DNA from: DAOUJW01 sp965218945
GTDB taxonomy: Bacteria; Chloroflexota; Dehalococcoidia; Lucifugimonadales; UBA2985
Assembly (NCBI GenBank): GCA_965218945.1
Contig: OZ244718.1
Coordinates: 1,426,001-1,490,000, forward strand
Length of the DNA stretch: 64,000 nt
Direction: 5' to 3'
The translations under genes and the position numbers were made by a program. This document shows, piece by piece, positions 58,253 to 64,000 of the stretch (position 1 is its first letter; every line of letters begins with the position of its first letter). The notes under the pieces are model-generated. The model searched no databases, had not been told where the DNA came from, and worked only from the letters and a program-made list of their open reading frames with translations.

Positions 58253-58269
58253 AATTAGGAGGCTGAGCT

Positions 58270-58812
58270 ATGGCCTGGACAAAGATCATCGGTCAGGATG
58301 AGGCGGCCGGCGACCTCAAAGGCATCTACGAGCAGATGAAGGCCAAAGGCGCCATAGTGCAGGCGGAGGCGGTGACGGTTTACACCCAGGAGCCAAATCT
58401 GTTCCGATGGCTCAGCGAGGGATTGCAGCTGCCCGGCTCCGGCTACGGAGTCAATGCTATAGACCGGACGCTGGTCAACCTGATAGTCGTAGCGGTGTCC
58501 GCAATCAACGAGTGTGGAAACTGCGTGACCGCTCATACCCAGGTCCTTAGGCAACTGGTGAAGGACGACAGCCTTGTTGACCAGGTAATCGAGGACTACA
58601 CCGGGGCAGATCTGGACTCCAAGACTATGGCTGCCCTGGACTATGCAGCAAAGGTGACGCGCAGCCCGTCGAGCGTAGAGGAAAGCGACATCAGTTGCCT
58701 GAGAGAGGCCGGTTACTCCGATCAGGAGATTGTGGACATAGCTCACGTGACGGCCTGGTTCAACTATGTCAACAGGGTCGCCTTGGGTTTGGGAACGCAG
58801 CTCAGAAGATAG
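58270..58812 (+). CDS. AhpD/carboxymuconolactone-decarboxylase-like protein
   Basis: 180 residues from ATG 58270 behind GGAGG. The CMD fold is clear: LVNLIVVAVSAINECGNCVT, with the CxxC thiols followed by AHTQVL (the His three residues after the motif, as in AhpD), and a C-terminal GYSDQEIVDIAHVTAWFNYV helix typical of alkylhydroperoxidase-like proteins. It probably has peroxidase or disulfide-reductase activity. Placed between leuD and leuB, it might protect the oxygen-sensitive Fe-S cluster of LeuC; that is a hypothesis from context. Confidence 0.85.
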   Translation: MAWTKIIGQDEAAGDLKGIYEQMKAKGAIVQAEAVTVYTQEPNLFRWLSEGLQLPGSGYGVNAIDRTLVNLIVVAVSAINECGNCVTAHTQVLRQLVKDDSLVDQVIEDYTGADLDSKTMAALDYAAKVTRSPSSVEESDISCLREAGYSDQEIVDIAHVTAWFNYVNRVALGLGTQLRR

Positions 58813-58831
58813 GCAGGCTAGGAGTATTTCT

Positions 58832-59941
58832 ATGCAGTTCAATATCGCCCTTTTCCCCGGCGACGGCGTGGGCCCGGAGGTAATAGCCGAGGGAGTTAAA
58901 GTCCTCAGCAAGATTGAGGAGAACACCGAAACGTCGTTCCAGCTGGAGTACGGCCTGGTAGGCGGCACGGCCATAGACCAGGTTGGTACGCCCTTGCCGG
59001 ACGAGACCCTGGCGACGGCCCGCAGAAGCGACGCCATCCTCTTCGGAGCGGTCGGCGGCCCCAAATGGGACGACCCCAGAGCGCCACACCGCCCTGAGGA
59101 CGCCATCCTCGGTCTGCGCAAGGCAATGGGATTCTTCGCCAACCTGCGCCCGGTAAAGGTCTTCCCTCCCCTGCTCAACTCCAGCTCCCTCAAACCCTCC
59201 GTTATAGAGGGCGTAGATATCCTCATGGTGCGAGAGCTAACGGGCGGGCTATATTTTGCCCGTCCCAAGAAGCGGTGGCAGACCGCCCGCGGCAGGCGCG
59301 CAGTGGACACCCTCCGCTACACCGAGAACGAGATAGAGCGAGTCCTGCGCGTGAGCTTCGAGCTGGCCCAAAGGCGCCGGAAGAAGCTGACCTCCGTCGA
59401 CAAGGCGAACGTTCTGGAGAGCTCTCGCCTGTGGCGAGAGATCGCGATGGAGCTTGCCGGCGACTACCCGGACGTGGAGCTTGAGCACCAGCTTGTGGAC
59501 TCCTGCGCCATGGCCCTGGTGAGAAACCCGTCCCGGTTCGACGTACTGGTGGCCGAGAACATGTTTGGAGACATCCTCACGGACGAGGCAGCGGTGCTGT
59601 CCGGCTCCCTTGGGATGCTTCCCTCCGCTAGCCTGGCCGGCTCGCCCAGAGAGGATACCGGCAGCCGGCGTCGCTCCATTGGGCTGTATGAACCCATACA
59701 CGGCAGCGCCCCGGACATAGCCGGTCAGGGCAAGGCCAACCCAATTGCCACAGTTCTCACAGTTGCACTGATGCTGCGGTATTCCCTGGGGATGAACCGG
59801 GAGGCCTCGGCGATAGAGGCTGCTGTGGACAAGGTGCTGGCCGATGGCTATCGCACCCCGGACATAGCCGAGGAGGGCGCGACGAGCGCGCTCACCACCA
59901 CCGAGATGGGACAGCGCATAGTCGACGCCATAGACCTCTAG
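58832..59941 (+). CDS. leuB: 3-isopropylmalate dehydrogenase
   Basis: 369 residues from ATG 58832 behind AGGAG. Family signs: FPGDGVGPEVIAEGVKVL, GAVGGPKWDDP, VRELTGGLYFARPKK, the metal-site block ENMFGDILTDEAAVLSGSLG, and GLYEPIHGSAPDIAGQGKAN, which binds NAD. It oxidises and decarboxylates 3-isopropylmalate to 2-oxoisocaproate. It is last in the operon, 19 bases after the AhpD-like gene. Confidence 0.96.
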   Translation: MQFNIALFPGDGVGPEVIAEGVKVLSKIEENTETSFQLEYGLVGGTAIDQVGTPLPDETLATARRSDAILFGAVGGPKWDDPRAPHRPEDAILGLRKAMGFFANLRPVKVFPPLLNSSSLKPSVIEGVDILMVRELTGGLYFARPKKRWQTARGRRAVDTLRYTENEIERVLRVSFELAQRRRKKLTSVDKANVLESSRLWREIAMELAGDYPDVELEHQLVDSCAMALVRNPSRFDVLVAENMFGDILTDEAAVLSGSLGMLPSASLAGSPREDTGSRRRSIGLYEPIHGSAPDIAGQGKANPIATVLTVALMLRYSLGMNREASAIEAAVDKVLADGYRTPDIAEEGATSALTTTEMGQRIVDAIDL

Positions 59942-60163
59942 AGGAGGTGTTTTCGTATTCTGGCAGAGCGACAACTCACGGCAAATCATCCGGAAGTGTG
60001 CGAGTTGGCTCCGCATGAGCCCAAAAACGCTTGACAACACCTTTTGCTGCCAAATATCATCTTGAGTGTGGGGATGTGAAGTGGTGACTGTTCTGATTGC
60101 TAACGTCACGCTGGGGGTTCGTACCGCAATACTCCCGACTCCAATCAACCTGAGGCTCTTTGT

Positions 60164-60430
60164 ATGAACATTGCGGGCATGGTGCTTGGCATCATAGCGA
60201 TCATGTTTGCCTGGATACCCATTATAGGATTCATCTCCATACCGCTGGTGGTCATAGGGTTGCCTCTCTCCTTCTTTGGCCTGCTCAGGAGCCGCAGGAG
60301 GAAAAGTGGAGTTGGAATGGCTGTTACCGGGTTGGTTACAAACCTGGCAGCGGTGAGTTTCATTATCTTCTATGCTTATTCCCTTGCCACTCGCTTAGAG
60401 GTAGAATCATCAGTATCAAGTTTGCTGTGA
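60164..60430 (+). CDS. Small DUF4190-like membrane protein
   Basis: 88 residues from ATG 60164 with GAGGC upstream. Two membrane regions (IAGMVLGIIAIMFAWIPIIG, extending through the next hydrophobic run, and MAVTGLVTNLAAVSFIIFYA) flank a basic loop LLRSRRRKSG. The repeated GMVLGI/GMAVTG glycine motifs fit DUF4190-type proteins. The N-terminus is probably outside. No function is known. It stands alone between leuB and pyrG. Confidence 0.6.
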   Translation: MNIAGMVLGIIAIMFAWIPIIGFISIPLVVIGLPLSFFGLLRSRRRKSGVGMAVTGLVTNLAAVSFIIFYAYSLATRLEVESSVSSLL

Positions 60431-60575
60431 TAGAGAACGGTTCAAGGGCAGAAGCCCTACAAGCTACAGGCGCTATAACCACTGGAGTGGCTCTCTACTC
60501 TTCTCCCTCAAGATTGACTACTCAATATCCGTGTATGACGGAAACGGGCGCTAAACGAGGAACAGGGTTACACTG

Positions 60576-62219
60576 ATGGCCAAGTACATATTCGTAACAG
60601 GCGGCGTTGTAAGCTCCGTTGGAAAAGGGATAAGCGTCGCCTCAATCGGGCGGATACTCAAGAGCAGGGGCATATCAGTCTCCATTCAGAAACTTGACCC
60701 CTACCTCAACGTGGACCCGGGCACCATGTCCCCCTATCAGCACGGTGAAGTGTTCGTTACAGAGGACGGAACGGAGACCGACCTGGACCTGGGACACTAT
60801 GAGCGGTTCATTGACGAGGAGCTCAGTTCGCTGTCCAACATCACCGCCGGCCAGATATACAGTTCTGTCATATTACGAGAGCGGCGGGGAGACTTCCTTG
60901 GCGGGACAATCCAGGCGGTGCCCCACGTAACCAACGAGATAAAGGAGAGGATAAAGAACCTCGCCGCAGTCAACGACCCCGACGTAATTGTGGTGGAGGT
61001 GGGCGGCACCGTTGGAGACATCGAAGGTCTCCCATTCCTTGAGACCATACGCCAGATGAGAAACGACGTTGGGCGAGACAACGTTTTCTACATACACGTG
61101 ACGTTCCTCCCGTACATATCCTCCACGGGGGAGCTGAAGACCAAGCCAACCCAGCACAGCGTGAAGGAACTCCGGGGCATTGGCGTCCAGCCCGACGCCA
61201 TCATCTGCCGCAGCGACCACCCGGTTTCCGAGGAGATAAAGGCCAAGATCTCGCTTTTCTGCGATGTGCAGGATCACGGTGTGATCCCACTGCCCACAGT
61301 TTCCAACGTCTATGAGGTGCCCTTGATACTGGAAGAGGCGGGCATCGGCGACCTGATAGTCGACTATCTGGGATTGACCTCCGGTAGGAAGGAAATGGCG
61401 GACTGGCGGGAAATGGTCGACCGCATGAGGGCACTGGACAACCCCCTGAGCATTGCGTTGGTGGGGAAATACGTAGACCTCCATGACGCCTACATATCGG
61501 TGAAGGAAGCCCTCCGACACGCCGGGCTTCACCACAACAGGGACGTGCAGATTTCCTGGGTCCACTCCGAGGACATAGAGCGGGACGGGGCGGAGCCGCA
61601 TCTGAACTCGGCCAGTGGCATAGTCGTGCCTGGAGGCTTCGGCACTCGTGGGACGGAGGGGATGATACAGGCCGCTCAGTACGCCCGGGAGCGTAAAGTC
61701 CCGTATCTGGGGCTGTGCCTTGGGATGCAGATGATGGTGGTGGACATTGCACGCCATGTCCTCAACTCCCCCGACGCCAACTCCACCGAATTCAACCCGG
61801 ACACCCCTCACCCCGTCATAGACCTCATGCCTGACCAGCTTGCTGTGAGAGGCAAAGGAGGCACTATGCGGCTGGGGGTGTATCCTTGCAACCTGGTGGA
61901 CGGCACCAAGGCCGCCAAGGCCTATGGCAAGCTGGAGATTGAGGAGCGACACCGCCATCGCTTTGAGTTCAACAACGCCTACCGGGAGCGTCTCCAGGAA
62001 GGTGGACTAATCGCCAGCGGGCTATCCCCGGATGGCAGCCTGGTGGAGATATCCGAGATTGTGGGGCATCCCTTCATGGTGGGTGTCCAGTTTCACCCGG
62101 AGTTTCTGTCCAGGCCGAACCGGGCGCATCCCCTCTTCAGGGAGTTCGTCGGCACGGCCAAGAGCACTATCAGAGAGGGCGGTCAGCATCCACTTCCCCT
62201 CTACTCAAGAGAGCAATGA
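60576..62219 (+). CDS. pyrG: CTP synthase
   Basis: 547 residues, full length, from ATG 60576. Synthetase domain: KYIFVTGGVVSSVGKGISVA (P-loop), DPYLNVDPGTMSPYQHGEVF, EVGGTVGDIEGLPFLE. Glutaminase domain: VPGGFGTRGTEGMI, nucleophile Cys in LGLCLGMQMMVV and the His/Glu of VQFHPEFLSRP. It aminates UTP to CTP using glutamine and ATP. The order pyrG, transaldolase-like gene, rho is maintained here. Confidence 0.97.
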   Translation: MAKYIFVTGGVVSSVGKGISVASIGRILKSRGISVSIQKLDPYLNVDPGTMSPYQHGEVFVTEDGTETDLDLGHYERFIDEELSSLSNITAGQIYSSVILRERRGDFLGGTIQAVPHVTNEIKERIKNLAAVNDPDVIVVEVGGTVGDIEGLPFLETIRQMRNDVGRDNVFYIHVTFLPYISSTGELKTKPTQHSVKELRGIGVQPDAIICRSDHPVSEEIKAKISLFCDVQDHGVIPLPTVSNVYEVPLILEEAGIGDLIVDYLGLTSGRKEMADWREMVDRMRALDNPLSIALVGKYVDLHDAYISVKEALRHAGLHHNRDVQISWVHSEDIERDGAEPHLNSASGIVVPGGFGTRGTEGMIQAAQYARERKVPYLGLCLGMQMMVVDIARHVLNSPDANSTEFNPDTPHPVIDLMPDQLAVRGKGGTMRLGVYPCNLVDGTKAAKAYGKLEIEERHRHRFEFNNAYRERLQEGGLIASGLSPDGSLVEISEIVGHPFMVGVQFHPEFLSRPNRAHPLFREFVGTAKSTIREGGQHPLPLYSREQ

Positions 62220-62350
62220 GCGCGAATCGACAGGCTTTCGATGAACGGTATCGCCCCGGTTGCGCCTGAGCATTGAAGGATATTGCAAAACGATTTGCGT
62301 GTGTATGGACGAATACGCTACTGGTATGTTAATGTAAGGAGGCTCCCCTC

Positions 62351-63010
62351 ATGCTGATTTTCCTCGATACCGCCAACCTGGAAGAGATCGACCACGCCAA
62401 CCGACTTGGTGTCCTGCGCGGCGTCACAACCAACCCATCCCTGGCTGCCAAAGAAGGCATAGACGACACCGCGACCTACCGGGAAGTGGTGCAAGAGATA
62501 GCGGACATTGTTGACGGGCCCGTTTCCGCCGAGGTGATCAGCACCAACGTAGAGGGAATGGTTGCTGAAGGTATGGATATAGCAACCTGGGCGCCCAACG
62601 TGGTTGTCAAGATACCCAGCACACTTGAGGGCTTGGAAGCCATCAGCATACTTTCAAAACAGGATATTAAAATAAACCAGACCCTGTGCTTCTCGGTGAA
62701 CCAGGCGCTTCTGGGGGCTCTGGCCGGATCCAGCTTTGTAAGCCCCTTCGTTGGGAGGCTGGACGACGAAGGCCACGACGGGATGCAGCTGGTGCGGGAC
62801 ATCGTGCAGATCTTCCAGGAGTACGATTTGGAGACCAAGGTGCTGGCCGCCAGCATACGACACCCCCTTCACTGCGTGATGGCGGCCGAGGCGGGGGCGG
62901 ACATATCCACCATACCCTACAAGGTGCTGCTGCAGATGATGCACCATCCATTGACGGACGTGGGTGTGGAACGGTTCATTCAGGACTGGCAGAGAGCGGT
63001 CAAGGTATAG
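62351..63010 (+). CDS. Transaldolase-like fructose-6-phosphate aldolase
   Basis: 219 residues from ATG 62351 behind AAGGAGG. This is the short transaldolase/FSA subfamily (about 215 residues). FLDTANLEEIDHANRLGVLRG, VTTNPSLAAKEG and the Schiff-base Lys in NVVVKIPST mark it, and SPFVGRLDD and IPYKVLLQMMHHPLTDVGV follow. It could be a true transaldolase or a fructose-6-phosphate aldolase; the active-site residue that separates them cannot be judged safely by eye. It acts in the pentose-phosphate part of carbon metabolism. Confidence 0.92.
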   Translation: MLIFLDTANLEEIDHANRLGVLRGVTTNPSLAAKEGIDDTATYREVVQEIADIVDGPVSAEVISTNVEGMVAEGMDIATWAPNVVVKIPSTLEGLEAISILSKQDIKINQTLCFSVNQALLGALAGSSFVSPFVGRLDDEGHDGMQLVRDIVQIFQEYDLETKVLAASIRHPLHCVMAAEAGADISTIPYKVLLQMMHHPLTDVGVERFIQDWQRAVKV

Positions 63011-63157
63011 GGTTGGCCTTCCACCGGCAAAGGCGTTTTCCCTGTACACATCATCGATTCCACGAATTATGCGGGGCTACCCCTGTACACTCAAGCCGAA
63101 ACAAGAACAGAGCTTTGAAATGCCCCTCAACGGGGAAATAGCATTTGGGAGAACGTT

Positions 63158-64000
63158 ATGAACTTAGTTGAACTGGACGGAAAGACAAAGCAGGAACTTC
63201 TAACCATGGCCCAGGATATGGGCGTCGAGAACGGCCTCGCCTCCCTTCCAAGGGGGGAGATCGTTTTCCGAATGATGCAGTCCTACGCAGAGGAGCAGGG
63301 CTACATCCTGGCCTCCGGCATCCTGGAGATAATCAACGATGGCTACGGTTTCCTCCGCCAGCCCAACCTAAGACCCAGCGCCAATGACGTGTACGTCTCC
63401 CAATCACAAATACGGCGCTTCGCCCTGAGAACGGGTGACCAGGTGATGGGCCAGGTACGGCCTCCCAAGGACAGCGAGAAGTACTACGGCCTGGTGAGAG
63501 TTGAGGGCGTCAATGGCATGGACGCCGACGCTGCGCGAAACCGGCCCCACTTCGAGAACCTGACGCCCATCTTCCCCGACGTACAGATAACGCTGGAGAC
63601 CACCAAGGATAACCTCTCCACTCGTCTTATGGACCTCCTGGCCCCCATAGGTCGAGGACAGCGCGGCCTGATCGTCTCCCCTCCCAAGGCCGGCAAGACC
63701 ACTCTGCTCAAGCACATAGCCCAAGGCATAACCGCCAACGACCCAGACATTAACCTGATGGTTGCGCTCATTGGGGAACGACCGGAAGAGGTTACGGACG
63801 TCAAGCGCTCCGTAGACGGTGAGGTCTTCGGCTCCACATTCGACGATCCGGTCGAGGACCACTGCCGCGTGGCTGAACTGGCCCTCGACCGCGCCAAGCG
63901 TATGGTGGAATCCGGAAAGCACGTAGCAATTCTGCTGGACAGCATTACGAGGCTCACCAGGGCCTACAACCTGGCGCTGCCAAGCAGCGGCCGGACCCTC
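63158..64000 (+). CDS. rho: Transcription termination factor Rho, partial (C-terminus outside window)
   Basis: ATG 63158 follows GGGAGA. 281 codons are present. The N-terminal Rho helix bundle (LDGKTKQELLTMAQDMGVEN), the cold-shock-like RNA-binding domain (GILEIINDGYGFLRQPNLRP, then DVYVSQSQIRRFALRTGD) and the start of the ATPase are clear. Walker A is SPPKAGKTTLLK and Walker B is VAILLDSITRL. It is a hexameric RNA translocase that ends transcription. The frame is open at the right edge. Confidence 0.96.
   Translation, partial: MNLVELDGKTKQELLTMAQDMGVENGLASLPRGEIVFRMMQSYAEEQGYILASGILEIINDGYGFLRQPNLRPSANDVYVSQSQIRRFALRTGDQVMGQVRPPKDSEKYYGLVRVEGVNGMDADAARNRPHFENLTPIFPDVQITLETTKDNLSTRLMDLLAPIGRGQRGLIVSPPKAGKTTLLKHIAQGITANDPDINLMVALIGERPEEVTDVKRSVDGEVFGSTFDDPVEDHCRVAELALDRAKRMVESGKHVAILLDSITRLTRAYNLALPSSGRTL

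Overview
The window looks like a chromosomal segment of an uncultivated Chloroflexota bacterium, probably a Dehalococcoidia/SAR202-type lineage. This is an inference from gene content, not a database result. Support comes from the pyrG - transaldolase-like aldolase - rho order at the right end, the SCP-x-thiolase-like/DUF35 pair, an orphan molybdenum hydroxylase, many lipobox proteins with Pro/Thr stalks, and a moderately high G+C content with frequent GTG/TTG starts behind good GGAGG sites. Genes are well spaced, and relics and dispersed repeats are common.

Layout. 1-9200: surface lipoproteins (a leucine-rich-repeat protein cut by the window edge, a small lipoprotein with tandem repeats, a clostripain-like C11 peptidase), a DUF2207-like membrane protein, a duplicated PH-like protein, three families of dispersed repeats and an LRR pseudogene. 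9300-14100: NarL-type two-component system, AI-2E-type transporter, glycerate kinase. 14300-16200: VapBC-like toxin-antitoxin pair, an unknown gene and a type ISP restriction-modification relic. 16470-23000: RecQ helicase, polyketide-synthase relic, MFS transporter, and an LppX/LprG-like lipoprotein translationally coupled to a P55-like exporter. 23500-25520: DUF35 and thiolase-like pair between a clear promoter and a clear terminator. 25640-31410: accessory region with a DUF2806 protein, a phosphoesterase-like pseudoenzyme, a tRNA with an odd anticodon, several tiny genes, an IS1595-family transposase and a two-membrane-segment (SLATT-like) gene followed by a proline-rich gene and a terminator.

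31500-43950: P-loop kinase, molybdenum hydroxylase large subunit, NudC, a divergently split PEP-synthase-like dikinase, a 1093-residue exported protein with PPC-like and Cache-like domains, and an AbrB-VapC-metallopeptidase operon joined by GTGA overlaps. 44040-48920: insertion hot spot, with a lipoprotein stub, an IS5-family element, an abutting IS630-family element and a kexin-like protease pseudogene carrying several stops and frameshifts. 49000-55600: LRR lipoprotein, FAD-linked oxidase plus UMF1-type MFS operon, serpin lipoprotein. 55700-64000: leucine biosynthesis (leuC, unknown gene, leuD, AhpD-like gene, leuB), CTP synthase, transaldolase-like aldolase and the start of rho.

How it fits together: core biosynthesis and information genes sit at the right end. 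The rest is mostly cell-surface proteins (peptidase, protease inhibitor, LRR and Cache proteins), transport, and accessory elements (two toxin-antitoxin loci, three transposases, a restriction relic). The best candidates for something undescribed are the toxin-antitoxin/metallopeptidase operon, the tRNA with an arginine-like body but an ACC anticodon, the split dikinase, the inactive-looking phosphoesterase and thiolase, and the two extra genes inside the leu operon.
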